64,000 bases of DNA from Paenibacillus_G sp049942825 (GCF_049942825.1 NZ_CP187970.1:5208001-5272000); one strand, 5' to 3'; counted from the stretch's first letter, positions 1-9,370 are shown. Notes: a model not told the origin generated them from the sequence alone. Made by a program: numbers and translations.

Positions 1-451
1 CGGTGAGGCCGAGCGCCTCCATGACCTCACGGACCCGATTCTCGCACGCAGCTGCCGGATCCTGAGGCCGTTGGTGCCGCAGGGGAAACCGGATATGCTC
101 GGCCACCGTCATGTGCGGCCAGAGCGCGAAATGCTGGAACACCATGCCGAGCCCTCTCTGTTCGGGAGGCACGAGAGAACCTCCGCCCGCGACGAGTTCC
201 CCGTTCATCCGGATCTCACCGGAGCTCGGGGCCTCAAAGCCGGCGAGCAGGCGCAGCAGCGTCGTTTTGCCGCACCCCGAGGGACCGAGCACCGCTGTGA
301 ATTCGCCCGGCTGCAGACGCAGCTCTACCGGATGAAGGGCCGTGTCCCGGCCGAACCTCTTGGAGACGCCCCGCAGCTCGATCAGAGGAGCCTCCGGGGC
401 ATCGCCCCCTGCCTCTGCCCTGCTTGCAGTCAGCATATTTGCTTTGCTCAT
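1..451 (-). CDS. ABC transporter ATP-binding protein, Fe(III)/spermidine/thiamine class (3' end cut by window edge)
   Basis: Read from the sequence itself: starting at the ATG at 451 the frame stays open to the window edge, giving about 150 residues. Walker A (GPSGCGKTT) lies near residues 55-63, followed by a Q-loop region (GMVFQHFALWPHMTV). This matches the PotA/FbpC/ThiQ class of ATPases that power solute import on the cytoplasmic side. Its ATG overlaps the TGA of the upstream permease (ATGA, 4 bp), so translation is probably coupled. It is the third gene of a binding protein-permease-ATPase operon. Signature motif, Walker B and any regulatory domain lie outside the window, so the substrate cannot be judged from this gene. 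Confidence 0.93.
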   Translation of the reverse strand, partial: MSKANMLTASRAEAGGDAPEAPLIELRGVSKRFGRDTALHPVELRLQPGEFTAVLGPSGCGKTTLLRLLAGFEAPSSGEIRMNGELVAGGGSLVPPEQRGLGMVFQHFALWPHMTVAEHIRFPLRHQRPQDPAAACENRVREVMEALGLT

Positions 452-2352
452 GGTTTCCTGATGCCTCGCTTTCCTGCGATGTACCGTACGCCGGCCAGCA
501 CCCCACAGCCTGCGGCGAGCAGGACTACAAGGAGCGATGACAGTGCCGTCGAATAGACCGTGTCGCCGCCCTGCTCGAAGCCGAAAATCACGATGCCGAT
601 CGTCTCGGCCCCCGGCGACCAGAGCAGCGCGGAGACCGTCAGCTCCGTCAGCGCGGTGAAGAAGACGAGCAGCGCGCCCCCTGCCAGCCCCGGCAGCAGC
701 AGCGGCAGCAGGACGGTGCGCCAGACCGCGGTCCGTGCCGAGCCGCCCGCCCGGGCGGCTTCTTCCATAGCGGGCTCCACCTGGGCGAAGGCCGCCAGAG
801 CTGCCCGCAGCTGAAGCACGAGAAACCGGCAGATATAGGCGATGAGCAGGATCGCCCCGGAGCCGTAGATCCCCGGGTTCCATCCCGGCAGGGGCTCCAT
901 CCAGGTCAGGATCATCGCCAGTCCGAAGACGATCCCCGGCAGCGTGTAGGGCAGCGCGAGTCCCAGCTCCGCCGCCCTCGTCCACCCCGAGGGCCGGCGG
1001 ACGAACAGATAGGCGAGCGCTGTCCCAAGGACCAGGATGACCGCCGCCGCGGTCCCCGAGAGCAGCAGCGAGTTGCCGATCGCCCGCCACACCTTCGGGT
1101 TCTCCAGAAGGATGTAGCGGTAATTCGCAAGCGTGGCGTTGGCCGGCCCGAAGGGAAGCCCGTAGGCCCGCTTCAGCGACGTGGCGGTCATCGATAGCAG
1201 CGGCAGCACCGTCACGAGGAGCAGCCCGCCGGCGAAGGCCGCTTCAGCTGCCGGACGCCACCGCCCAAGGTGCAGGCGGGCGGCCGTCTCCGGCGCGCGC
1301 GTCTCCTGCACCCCGCTGCGGCGGACCGAGAGCCGCTGCAGCAGAGCGCCGCCCGCGGCGATGACCGCGAGAAGCACGGACAGCGACGCAGCTCGCGGGA
1401 ACGCCGCCGGGCCGAAGCTCACCGTCTCCTCGTAGATGCGTGTGCTCAGCACGGAGATGCCCGCGGGCAGCCCAAGGAAAGCGGGGATGCCGAAGTTGTC
1501 GAGCGACGCAAGGAACGCCAGCAGCGTTCCGCCGGTCAGCCCCGGCGCCGCCAGCGGCAGCGTGATGAGGAGCAGCGTCTTCCATCGGCCTAGCCCCGAC
1601 GCCCGGGCAGCCTCTTCCGCCTCCCGCGGGATGCGCCGCAGGGTGTCCAGCGTCAGCAGGTAGACGAGCGGGAAGTGATGGATCCCCATCACAAGAATGA
1701 TCCCGCCATGGCTGTAGATGCTCCAGGGCACAGCCTCCGGCCGGATCATCCCCAGCAGGGCTGCGATCCAGCCTTGGGTACCGTTCAGCGATGACCAGGA
1801 GAGGGTCAGCACATACGACGGCAGCAGGAACGGCAGCAGCAGCAGGGCATGCAGCCAAGCCTTGCCCCGCAGGTCAGTATAAGCCATGAACCAGGCCGCA
1901 GCCGCCCCGAGGAGCAGCGACAGACCGGAGGCACCGGCTACGATGACCGCCGTGTCCCTCAGCGTCTTCCATAGGCGGGGCTCCCGCAGGAGCTCTTCGT
2001 AGTGCCGCAGCGTGAAGCCGGCCCCGGCGCCTTCCGTCAAGCTCAGCCCGGCGAGCTTCATCAGCGGCAGCACGAAGAACAGGAGCAGCAGCGCGAGGCC
2101 GGCGTACCGCAGCAGAAGGCGGCCGGCCTTCCGGAAGGAGGCCGCAGTGGATTCCTGCCGGCTTCCCGCAGACGGAACCCTCCCTGCTCCACTCCCTTGA
2201 TCCTTCTGTGGTCTCCCGCGCCGTTCTTTTTCTTGTATTGGCCCCGGGACCGGGAGTCTCTCACCCGTACCTCCTTCTCCGATCATCTCATCGGCAGGAA
2301 GCGGTGCTCCCCGGAGCGTTTCCTTACGGCTGCGCAGATCCGATTCCTTCAT
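448..2352 (-). CDS. Fused two-domain ABC importer permease (FbpB/ThiP type)
   Basis: This 634-residue membrane protein has two homologous permease halves. The first (about residues 80-350) carries an EAA-type loop, EAARASGLGRWKTLLLITLP. The second (about 370-625) carries EEAARAGGSARTAVWRTVLL. The first 75 residues are polar and rich in Arg/Gly/Pro, an unusual N-terminal extension. Double-length permeases of this kind serve Fe(III), thiamine and 2-aminoethylphosphonate importers. The start ATG shares one base with the stop of the binding-protein gene (TAATG), and the stop overlaps the ATPase start, so all three are one operon. The exact substrate is not determined by the sequence. Confidence 0.92.
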   Translation of the reverse strand: MKESDLRSRKETLRGAPLPADEMIGEGGTGERLPVPGPIQEKERRGRPQKDQGSGAGRVPSAGSRQESTAASFRKAGRLLLRYAGLALLLLFFVLPLMKLAGLSLTEGAGAGFTLRHYEELLREPRLWKTLRDTAVIVAGASGLSLLLGAAAAWFMAYTDLRGKAWLHALLLLPFLLPSYVLTLSWSSLNGTQGWIAALLGMIRPEAVPWSIYSHGGIILVMGIHHFPLVYLLTLDTLRRIPREAEEAARASGLGRWKTLLLITLPLAAPGLTGGTLLAFLASLDNFGIPAFLGLPAGISVLSTRIYEETVSFGPAAFPRAASLSVLLAVIAAGGALLQRLSVRRSGVQETRAPETAARLHLGRWRPAAEAAFAGGLLLVTVLPLLSMTATSLKRAYGLPFGPANATLANYRYILLENPKVWRAIGNSLLLSGTAAAVILVLGTALAYLFVRRPSGWTRAAELGLALPYTLPGIVFGLAMILTWMEPLPGWNPGIYGSGAILLIAYICRFLVLQLRAALAAFAQVEPAMEEAARAGGSARTAVWRTVLLPLLLPGLAGGALLVFFTALTELTVSALLWSPGAETIGIVIFGFEQGGDTVYSTALSSLLVVLLAAGCGVLAGVRYIAGKRGIRKP

Positions 2353-3413
2353 TATTGGCCGAACACCTCGGTGAAGCGCTTCTTATCCGCTTCTCTCGCT
2401 TCCACGAGCTCTGCCGGGCTGGCGGCCAGCACCTTGATGTCCTTCAGGGCCTTCAGACCCGGAGGGGCAGAGACGCCTTCACGAAGCGGCGTATAACCAA
2501 GCTTGGAGGCCAGCGTCTGCCCTTCTGCCGAGAGCACGAAGTCCACGAACGCTTCGGCCAGCTTCTGATTCGGCGTATTCTTGACGATCGCGATCGGCTC
2601 GGTGATGACCGGCACCCCCTCGGACGGGTACACGAGATCAACCGGCGAACCCTTGGCCTTCTCCCGCGCGACGAGATAGTCGACCACCATCGCCATGGAC
2701 TTCTCGCCCGAGGCGACGGACTTCAGCACGGCGCCGTTGCCCTTGACGACTGTCATGCCGCCCTCCTTGAGGCTGCGGAGGTAGTCCCAGCCGAGTCCCT
2801 CCGACCGGGTGAACACGCCGATATTGTAAGCGGCCGCGCCGGAATACAGCGGACTCGGCATCACAGTCGCATTCTTGTTCTCCGGCGCCGTGAGCGCCTT
2901 CCACGAAGAAGGCAGAGATGTCACCTTGCCTGTATGAACAGCGAGCACGGTGGCGATGATCTTGGTGCCGGTGTAGGCTCCGTCCCCGTCGGTATAGCCC
3001 TGCGGGAGCTTGGCCGCCTCCGGCGACTTGTAGAAGGCGAGCAGATCCTGCCGCTTCAGCGATTCGAAGGTGACGCTGTCAGCCAGCAGCAGCAGGTCCG
3101 CCTGCACCTTGCCGGCCTGCTTCTCCGCCTGCAGCTTCGCGATGACCTCCTCGGTTCCGGAGCGGAACGGGGCGACCCGCACGTCCGGATGCTTGCCCTG
3201 GAAGGCGGCGACCAGCTTCGTCACGTCCTCCTCAGGCTGGGACGTATAGAAATTCAGCGTTCCCGACAGTGGGCTGGACGCGGCGGCTTTCTCCTGTGTT
3301 CCCGCTCCGGCCGCCGGGGCGGTGGCGCCCGGCTGGGCTTTGGTGCCGCATCCGGTCAGGGCGAGTACGGTCAATAGTCCGATGAGTCCGATGGTTTTGC
3401 GCTTCTTTTGCAT
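2352..3413 (-). CDS. ABC transporter substrate-binding lipoprotein, Fe(III)/type 2 periplasmic family
   Basis: This 353-residue lipoprotein begins with a basic stretch, a hydrophobic segment and the lipobox LALTGCG (Cys at about residue 22), so it should be anchored to the outer face of the membrane. The mature part follows the FbpA/SfuA-like fold pattern: LNFYTSQPEEDVTKLVAAF at the start, an SGAAAYNIG segment in the middle, and a C-terminal stretch on residual domain (EAFVDFVLSAEGQ). It heads the operon with the permease and ATPase. A GGGAGGG ribosome site precedes the ATG. No Fur-box-like dyad was recognised upstream, so iron is only one option; thiamine or a phosphonate are alternatives. 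Confidence 0.9.
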   Translation of the reverse strand: MQKKRKTIGLIGLLTVLALTGCGTKAQPGATAPAAGAGTQEKAAASSPLSGTLNFYTSQPEEDVTKLVAAFQGKHPDVRVAPFRSGTEEVIAKLQAEKQAGKVQADLLLLADSVTFESLKRQDLLAFYKSPEAAKLPQGYTDGDGAYTGTKIIATVLAVHTGKVTSLPSSWKALTAPENKNATVMPSPLYSGAAAYNIGVFTRSEGLGWDYLRSLKEGGMTVVKGNGAVLKSVASGEKSMAMVVDYLVAREKAKGSPVDLVYPSEGVPVITEPIAIVKNTPNQKLAEAFVDFVLSAEGQTLASKLGYTPLREGVSAPPGLKALKDIKVLAASPAELVEAREADKKRFTEVFGQ

Positions 3414-3591
3414 GAGAGCCCTCCCGAATCTGTTATGGTCTGGTTTGCCTACTGAAGTATACGGGATCGTTGTTATGGGGGCGTTAAGTGGACATTGCGG
3501 AATTGTAAAGTTCTTATGAAGAGAGGCCCACCGGCAGGAATACGCCCCGGGCCGACGGAATATAGATGGGGTAGCCCGCCATTACACCACG

Positions 3592-4245
3592 TTGGGAGTT
3601 GGGACTTTCTGCATTGCATATATTCACTGTGGGAACATGGAACGACTGCTTGCGCTTGACGCCAAAGTGTTCCCTCCAAGCCACCGGATTGACGCAGCGA
3701 CGACGGAGCGGCGGCTCCGGGTAAATCCGCGCACGGATATTGCGGTATGGGACAGCGAGGAACTCATGGGCTATGTTTCTCTCTATCCGATTCCCCGTGC
3801 CATTTACCGGGAGATCCGCAGCGGCAGCTTTGACGAACAAAGGGTGGAACGGCACACCCTGCCTTACCGGCGAATCGGCCCGTACGACGCTTATCTCTGC
3901 GGCATCGCGATCGACAAGATGAGGTATCCGCGCCTGCGGTCCGCCTACCTGTTCGATCTGCTCTCGAAGCATCTCACCCGGCTGAGGCGGCAGGGCTTTT
4001 TTATCCGCCGCATCATCGCGCACGCCGTATCGGCGGCCGGCCGCAGGACGCTCGAGCGCATGGGATTCCATGAAGATCATCCCGGCATCTATCTGTACGA
4101 CTGCCTCCGGCAGGGCCTCCTGTTCATCCACCCCCGGACCCGCTTCACTGCCATTCTGAGCATCGCTCCCGGACAGGGACAATGCATGTTCAGCGCGGCT
4201 CCGAGCGCCTATAACGGTGAATCCGTCTGGGACACCGATACATAG
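3592..4245 (+). CDS. GNAT-like acetyltransferase family protein (hypothetical)
   Basis: A 217-residue frame opens with TTG; an in-frame ATG lies at 3637. The N-terminal stretch before that ATG (VGTFCIAYIHCGNMERLLALDAKVFP) resembles the first strand and helix of GNAT folds, which favours the longer form, but there is no good ribosome site at either start. Downstream, ELMGYVSLYPIP fits the central beta strands, and LRSAYLFDLLSKHLTRLRRQG followed by SAAGRRTLERMGF fits the acyl-CoA pocket and the typical late GNAT helix ending in a GF turn. Substrate is unknown. A bidirectional terminator lies about 70 bp downstream. It stands alone between minus-strand genes. Confidence 0.6.
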   Translation: MGVGTFCIAYIHCGNMERLLALDAKVFPPSHRIDAATTERRLRVNPRTDIAVWDSEELMGYVSLYPIPRAIYREIRSGSFDEQRVERHTLPYRRIGPYDAYLCGIAIDKMRYPRLRSAYLFDLLSKHLTRLRRQGFFIRRIIAHAVSAAGRRTLERMGFHEDHPGIYLYDCLRQGLLFIHPRTRFTAILSIAPGQGQCMFSAAPSAYNGESVWDTDT

Positions 4246-4314
4246 CGGCCCTATCCGACTCATACATCAGCCTGCGTTTGCAGCTTTGTAGGCCCCTCTT
4301 TACCCGCACATAAG

Positions 4315-4368
4315 AAAACCTCTCCAGCCTTCCCCGCATCGCTTCGCGGGAACTGGAGAGGTTTTTTC
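4315..4368 (+). terminator. Bidirectional rho-independent terminator
   Basis: Arms AACCTCTCCAG and CTGGAGAGGTT flank a small inner GC hairpin and are followed by TTTTTT on the plus strand and TTTTC on the minus strand. It sits between the convergent GNAT-like gene and the ketoacyl-synthase pseudogene and can serve both. Confidence 0.85.
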
Positions 4369-4386
4369 AATATTAAGATCTTGTAC

Positions 4387-5008
4387 TTAATATCGGTAAA
4401 TGACACTGCAGGAGGTGATTCCTTCACCTACAGACCAGAATACAACGACATCCTCACGTTCGATGTCATGGTCTTCGATGGATTTCGCGAAAGCCAGGAG
4501 CGGACTGCTCGTCCCTGTATAGCCATGTGCATCTCCCACAAATTTGAATTTGGCGGGATCTTCCTTAAGCAGACCGGACAGCACTTCGAGGCTCTTCTTC
4601 GAAAACTGGGAGATAAAATATTTCCTCACATCCGATTTTGAAAGTCCATGCTGCTGAAGCAGCTGCTCAATGGCAAGGTGTGCTTTTCCAATAGCATTCT
4701 CCGGAGTGAAAGGCAGCCATTCGAGTCGACGGTCCTGGTCGCACAGCTCTTCATCATACATTGCGGACATGCCTTTGGCCGGAAGCAGTACTGTATTATG
4801 TCTGTAAAGTAGTTGGAGTCAATAAATCCGCATTCTGTATTTTCCCTGCGTTCGAGAATAACCGCACACGAAGCGTCTCCGAAGTTCGCGTACGGAACTT
4901 CCTCATTCCATCTTGAGTCACGCCTGGTTAAGTACACGCTTCGCAGCTTCGATCCCCATGCTCAAGGGAGTCTCTTTGGAATCATCGGCCGCGTATCCCG
5001 CGGCCCCT
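4387..5008 (-). pseudogene. Decayed 3-oxoacyl-ACP synthase III (KAS III/FabH-like) gene
   Basis: Three pieces of one KAS III-like protein lie in order but in different frames. Piece 1 (about 5008-4920) reads SKETPLSMGIEAAKRVLNQA and then hits a stop. Piece 2 (about 4925-4785) reads RWNEEVPYANFGDASCAVIL and the following IDSNYFTD. A frame change near 4785 leads to RHNTVLLPAKGMSAMYDEEL and an uninterrupted C-terminal piece to the stop at 4387 (SQFSKKSLEVLSGLL, DAHGYTGTSSPLLAFAKS). Compared with the usual length of about 330 residues, the first 60 or so residues and the segment that should carry the catalytic Cys are absent. A functional protein is not expected. Confidence 0.8.
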
Positions 5009-5145
5009 TAAGTGAATAAGCACAGTAGGGTTAATGATCGAATCTGTTGGTTAAAAACACAAGGCCGTCCTTCTGGACAGCAGGTAACGGCGAAGCCGTA
5101 TCACGCCCCGCAAGGAGCGCGTCCGTCGGCCTCTGTGGCCGGCCG

Positions 5146-6129
5146 TCAGTAAGGCCCGCGGATCTGCGAGGCCACCGATTCGCGGTAGAACGAGCGCAGC
5201 CGCTCGAGCTCCTCCGCCGAGAACGGCCGTGCCTCCGCCGCACGCAGGTTGTCTTCGACCTGGCGCACGCTCTTGAAGCCCGGGATGACGCAGGTTACAT
5301 TCTCATCCTCGAGAATCCAGCGCATCGCCGCCTGCGCCATGCTCTCGCGGCCTTCAGCGATCCAAGCGAGCTCCCTCGACAGCTTCACGCCTGTGGCGAA
5401 CGGCAGCCCGGCGAAGGTCTCGCCGACATTGAATTGCTCGCCATTGGCGTTAAAGTTCCGGTGGTCGTCCGCTTCGAAGGTAGTCTCCTCCGTGAACTTG
5501 CCGGTGAGCAGGCCGCTGGCCAGCGGCAGCCGGGCGAGAATGCCCACGCCCGCTTCCCTCGCGGCCGGGAACAGCTCCTCCGCCGGCTTCTGGCGGAACA
5601 GGTTGAAGATCACCTGAAGCGCTTTCACGCCAGGTATGCCGAGACAGAACAACCCTTCCTCCACCGTCTCCACACTGACGCCGTAATGGCGGATCTTGCC
5701 TTCCTGCTGCAGCTTGTCCAGCACTTCGAAGACCCTGCCGTCTTTCAGGATCGCAAGCGGCGGACAGTGGATCTGGTACAGGTCGATGCGCTCGCGCTGC
5801 AGCCGCTTCAGGGAGTTCTCGCAGTAGCTGCGCACCTGCGCTTCCGAGTATGTCGCCGGATCGTGAATGTCCCCCGCGCGGCAAAACTTGGTCGCGATGT
5901 GAATCCGGTCCTCCTGCCCGCGGGTAGCCTTCGCCAGAAGCTCCTCCGCATGGCCGGAACCGTATACATCCGCCGTGTCGAAGAAGTTCACGCCTTCGTC
6001 CATCGCGCGCTGCAATCCGCGCAGCGCTTCCTCGTCACTCGTCTGCCCCCAGCTGCCGCCGATGGCCCAAGTGCCGAAGCTCACCTCGCTGACACGAAGC
6101 TCCGTATTACCTAGCTGTCTGTAGTTCAT
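5146..6129 (-). CDS. Aldo/keto reductase
   Basis: A 327-residue NAD(P)H-dependent carbonyl reductase of the AKR superfamily. The start at 6129 is chosen because AGGAGG sits about 8 bases upstream; the frame continues further 5' without a ribosome site. The catalytic tetrad is visible: D51 and Y56 in NFFDTADVYGSG, K81 in HIATKF and H121 in LYQIHCPP. The end (VTCVIPGFKSVRQVEDNL) matches the cofactor-phosphate loop seen in this family. The bacterial branch resembles general stress AKRs such as YhdN/YccK types. Physiological substrate is unknown. It is a single gene. Confidence 0.93.
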   Translation of the reverse strand: MNYRQLGNTELRVSEVSFGTWAIGGSWGQTSDEEALRGLQRAMDEGVNFFDTADVYGSGHAEELLAKATRGQEDRIHIATKFCRAGDIHDPATYSEAQVRSYCENSLKRLQRERIDLYQIHCPPLAILKDGRVFEVLDKLQQEGKIRHYGVSVETVEEGLFCLGIPGVKALQVIFNLFRQKPAEELFPAAREAGVGILARLPLASGLLTGKFTEETTFEADDHRNFNANGEQFNVGETFAGLPFATGVKLSRELAWIAEGRESMAQAAMRWILEDENVTCVIPGFKSVRQVEDNLRAAEARPFSAEELERLRSFYRESVASQIRGPY

Positions 6130-6663
6130 TCGGTCATCCTCCTCGCATGGTACTCCCCCCAGCGTAACGGAAGCGTCTCTTCTACGCAAGAGCTTACCTG
6201 GACGTTACTAGCTTACTTTTGTCCGGCGCACTCCGGCCGGCTGTTCGGTGGAAGCCGCACCGCACAGGACTTGCACTCCCTTTTGACCCCCTTCCTTTAT
6301 ATTGCAGGGCTGCGCCGGCGAGAGCTTCTTCCCCCTCCCGCGCGGCTCAGCGGCCTACAGGTGATGTACGATCCGGGTCTCCCGGATTTGCCGGATATGA
6401 TGCACCGCATGGGCAATATCATGGCGGATGGCGTCACGAACCTGTGCTCTGCCGTGCTCATGAATCAGAGTCCGGTCCATCGCCCCTATCCTGGCCTCAA
6501 AAAAGCCGCCGGCTCTCCAGGCCAGCGGCTGTTCTTCCTGTTTCGCTTACTTGATTGATCCCCCTGGTTCACGCTGCACCCCAAGCTAGTTGAATGGGGC
6601 TGCCCTACGTTCCATCCTCAACCAAACCGGGCAGACCCAATGGGTCCGCCCGGATGGTTAAGC
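6130..6663. other. Non-coding stretch between two minus-strand genes with two hairpins
   Basis: No convincing gene was found here. Two inverted repeats are visible: AGCCGC/GCGGCT at about 6505-6531, and an imperfect AACCGGGCAGACCC / GGGTCCGCCCGG hairpin at about 6619-6660 just after the stop of the propeller gene, which may be its terminator although the T-tail is weak. An open frame at 6271-6558 (+) has no ribosome site and no recognisable product. Confidence 0.5.
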
Positions 6664-8028
6664 TTAGTGCTGGGAAGACGTTCCGCCCGCCTCGGTCCCC
6701 TGCAGGCCGATCTTCGCGACCGAGGAGCCGATCCCCGGCTCGTTCGGCTTGTTCGCACCGCGCGGCTGGTCGAAGTTGCTGATATACAGCGCTCCGCCCA
6801 TGACGTGGACGCTCGCCGGGAATTCCAGCGGCCCCTCATTAACGTTCGCCGCCAGCTCCGACACCTCGCCCTCCGGCGTCACCTTCACGATCGCATTGCG
6901 CTCGTTGGCGCACACGTACAGGACGCCGTCCGGTCCGAACGCAATACCGTCCGCACCGTACAGCAGCGGGCTCTTCGCGAAGAGCTCGGCGGTCCCGATC
7001 GACCCGTCCGACGGATTCACGGGTGCCTTCCAGATCTCGCCGGAGCTCGTGTTGGCTATCGTGAGCCGCCCGTCCGCATCGAAGGCCAGCCCGTTCACGG
7101 TGATCTTCTGCTCCTCGCGCTCCGCCTTCAGCCCGCTCGCCCATACCGTGCTGGTGCCCTCCGGCGTGATGCCGTATACGTTCCCGCTTACACCGCCGCT
7201 GACATACAGCCGGCCGCTGCCGTCGAAGACGAGGCCGTTGGCACCGGTCGTCCCGCTGACGAACGTTTCGACCTTGGACGCGTCGAACGGCCCGCCCTGC
7301 AGCACTTCAGCCGGAACGCGGAGAATGACGCCCTCCACGCCCTGTCCCCCGCCGCTGGCCATGTACAGGGCGCCGTCCGGCCCGAAGGTCATGCCGGTGG
7401 CAGGCCGCGGGAGCACGGTCAGCACCTCCGTTTTGCCGGTCTCGGGCACAATCCGGAACAGCCGCTTGGAGTCCATGTCTACGGTGTACAGGCGCCCCTG
7501 CTTGTCCCCGGTGATGCCCTCAATCCGCATGCCCGTCGACTTCTCCGGATCGAGATCGGCGATGATCGCCGCCTGGTGGCTCCCTGCTTCAGCCGTCCCC
7601 TCCGAGGTGATGAGCACCGTACGGGTCGCCTGCTCATACCCGACCTTGTAGCCGAAGCGCTCGTAGACGAAGCGAACCGGCACGTAGGCATTCTCACCGA
7701 TGACGAGCAGCGGCGCTCCATCCGGCTCGGACCCTTCCGTCTTGGAGGGCTCGGCCGTCAACTCGACCGTAACCGTTCCCTTGTGCAGCCTGAGACTCTT
7801 GGCCGCCGCATCCCACTGGGCTTCGGCCCCCATCGCTGCCGCCGCCGGCTGATAGGGGGAATAGAGCACGCTGTCCAGCAGAAACGCGTTATTGGCCAGT
7901 GCCGCCGGCTCCCCGTCCCACTTCACCGACAGATTGGAGGGAACAGGTTCTGCCGCCGAAGCGGCGGGTACGAGAGGCCCCAGGCATGCGAGTGCCGCCG
8001 TCAAGGAAATCATCATCGATTTGCGCAT
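6664..8028 (-). CDS. Secreted protein with copper-amine-oxidase-like N-domain and SMP-30/NHL-type beta-propeller
   Basis: The protein has 454 residues from the ATG at 8028, preceded at good spacing by GGAAAGG; an ATG three codons upstream is too close to that site. A signal peptide ends around ASAAEP. Residues of about 30-145 match the stalk domain called copper amine oxidase N-terminal (FLLDSVLYSPYQPAAAAMG, ENAYVPVRFVYERFGYKVGY), common in exported proteins of this group and not itself an oxidase. The rest has propeller repeats (GPDGALYMASGGG, FDGSGRLYVSGGV, FGPDGVLYVCANERN) like gluconolactonase/NHL folds. It likely works outside the membrane; ligand or lactonase activity is unproven. Confidence 0.82.
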   Translation of the reverse strand: MRKSMMISLTAALACLGPLVPAASAAEPVPSNLSVKWDGEPAALANNAFLLDSVLYSPYQPAAAAMGAEAQWDAAAKSLRLHKGTVTVELTAEPSKTEGSEPDGAPLLVIGENAYVPVRFVYERFGYKVGYEQATRTVLITSEGTAEAGSHQAAIIADLDPEKSTGMRIEGITGDKQGRLYTVDMDSKRLFRIVPETGKTEVLTVLPRPATGMTFGPDGALYMASGGGQGVEGVILRVPAEVLQGGPFDASKVETFVSGTTGANGLVFDGSGRLYVSGGVSGNVYGITPEGTSTVWASGLKAEREEQKITVNGLAFDADGRLTIANTSSGEIWKAPVNPSDGSIGTAELFAKSPLLYGADGIAFGPDGVLYVCANERNAIVKVTPEGEVSELAANVNEGPLEFPASVHVMGGALYISNFDQPRGANKPNEPGIGSSVAKIGLQGTEAGGTSSQH

Positions 8029-8221
8029 CAATCTCATCCTTTCCCTGCTTGGAATAAGTCAACATCCGGGCTTTCTCCCAAAACTTCGACATCCCACCAG
8101 AAGATTCCTGCTTCTTCCCCTCCCCTGCCTTCACCCGCTCGGCAAGATATGGTAGACTCGTAGATTGACAGCATGTCGAGGTTCATGTTCTACCATACCA
8201 GACCGAAGGATGATGAATAAG

Positions 8222-8779
8222 ATGAATGCCGCCGCATGGTTAAAAAAACGCAGGGCCGTCAGGACATACGAGCCCCGCGAAGTGGAGGAGGAGAACATTC
8301 ACAAGCTGCTCGAGGCGGCCACCTGGGCGCCGAACGACCGGCTGCGCGAGCCCTGGCATTTTTATGTCGTGCGGGGCGAAGCCAAGAGCCGCTTCGAATC
8401 GATCGCACGGACGTTCCTCGAAGAGCGCTTTCCTACGAAGCCCCACCTCGTCAAGGAATCGCTGCTTGTGCTTGAGAGCACGCCGCTCGTGATCGTCGTA
8501 ACGGCCGATATCGTACCTGGAGACGAAGCGTCCTCCGAGGATAATGAATATGCGGCCGCCTGCGCCATCCACTCAATGTGGCTTGCCGCACAGGAACTTG
8601 GGCTCGGCGTGGTCTGGCGGACGCGCGGGATCGGCCTCGCCCGTGACGAGCGGCTGCATGCCTTCCTCGGGTCCCCCGAGAACCGGAAGGTCATCGGCTC
8701 CGTCTTCGTCGGGTATCCGGCGGGCGACACGCCTCCGACGGCCCGCAAGCCGTACCAGGAGAAGACCACCTGGCTGTAG
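8222..8779 (+). CDS. Nitroreductase family protein
   Basis: An FMN-dependent nitroreductase-like protein of about 185 residues. Three in-frame ATGs lie at 8210, 8213 and 8222; the last one is favoured because GAAGGA at 8205 is then 11 bases away. The start (LKKRRAVRTYEPREVEEENI) is the classic family opening with the FMN-phosphate arginines, and ATWAPNDRLREPWHFYVV follows. The end (SVFVGYPAGDTPPTARKP) is the usual FMN-contacting tail. It resembles the small YdjA/TdsD branch. The role may be reduction of nitro-compounds or quinones; the substrate cannot be told. Confidence 0.9.
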   Translation: MNAAAWLKKRRAVRTYEPREVEEENIHKLLEAATWAPNDRLREPWHFYVVRGEAKSRFESIARTFLEERFPTKPHLVKESLLVLESTPLVIVVTADIVPGDEASSEDNEYAAACAIHSMWLAAQELGLGVVWRTRGIGLARDERLHAFLGSPENRKVIGSVFVGYPAGDTPPTARKPYQEKTTWL

Positions 8780-8970
8780 CCTGCCGGGGAAGCGGGGCCT
8801 AATCGGCTGCGCAGCAGACGGGCCTGCTCCCCAGATATGCCATCTTCCTTGTCGCCTTGGACGCCGAATGACAGTTGGGACTGTCCCCCTGCTTCAATCG
8901 CTCCAATCGCTCCAATGGTTACCATTGCAGCTATAGCGAATCCCCGGTCCCTATCTTTTCCTCTCATCAC

Positions 8971-9009
8971 AGACGAAGAGCCCGCTGCACCGCAGCGGGC
9001 TCTTCGTCT
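8971..9009 (-). terminator. Strong hairpin downstream of the YjcZ-like gene
   Basis: An 18-bp perfect inverted repeat (AGACGAAGAGCCCGCTGC, loop ACC, and its complement) lies 24 bp after the stop of the small minus-strand gene. The symmetry means it could also block plus-strand readthrough, though there is no long T-tail on either side. Confidence 0.6.
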
Positions 9010-9032
9010 GTCAAACTATGGTTCATCCCAGA

Positions 9033-9134
9033 TTAGATGATCGCTTTGGAAACGATAACAAGAAGGATGAAGAGAACCAGAATGACACCTGTGCTGGTCC
9101 ATACACCGCCGCCAGTTCCGCCTGCGTAACCCAT
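9033..9134 (-). CDS. YjcZ-family small sporulation/membrane peptide (33 aa)
   Basis: A short gene: ATG at 9134, AAGGAGG ribosome site 9 bases upstream, TAA at 9033. The product starts MGYAGGTGGGVW and continues as a hydrophobic helix, VILVLFILLVIVSKAII. This Gly-rich start plus a single transmembrane helix is the hallmark of the YjcZ/sporulation small protein family of Bacillus and Paenibacillus, which is made late in sporulation and whose biochemical function is poorly known. It supports a spore-forming host. Confidence 0.88.
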   Translation of the reverse strand: MGYAGGTGGGVWTSTGVILVLFILLVIVSKAII

Positions 9135-9325
9135 CGCTGCCGCCTCCTTCCGCTTAAGGTAATGTCATTGTATGTTGGGCGGCCCCTTCCCGGTTGGACC
9201 CTGAGAAGAATGTGTGTTTGCAGGAGGGTGGCCGCACATGCATGTTTGCTAGATTTACATAAGATAGAGTATGGTACCGTCACCGCCGGCGGTTCCATAC
9301 AGCGCCCATCGTGCTCCTTCGGAGA

Positions 9326-9370
9326 AAAGAAACGACAGACGGCCGCATCGCCGATGCGGCCGTCTGTCGT
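9326..9370 (-). terminator. Terminator after the GH3 gene
   Basis: A 19-bp perfect inverted repeat (ACGACAGACGGCCGCATCG and its complement, one-base centre) is followed on the minus strand by TTTCTTTTC. It is about 200 bp beyond the GH3 stop, the nearest gene it can serve. Confidence 0.8.

Noticed and set aside
6271..6558. 95-codon open frame on the plus strand
   Set aside because: No ribosome site, no recognisable family, and two hairpins lie inside or beside it.
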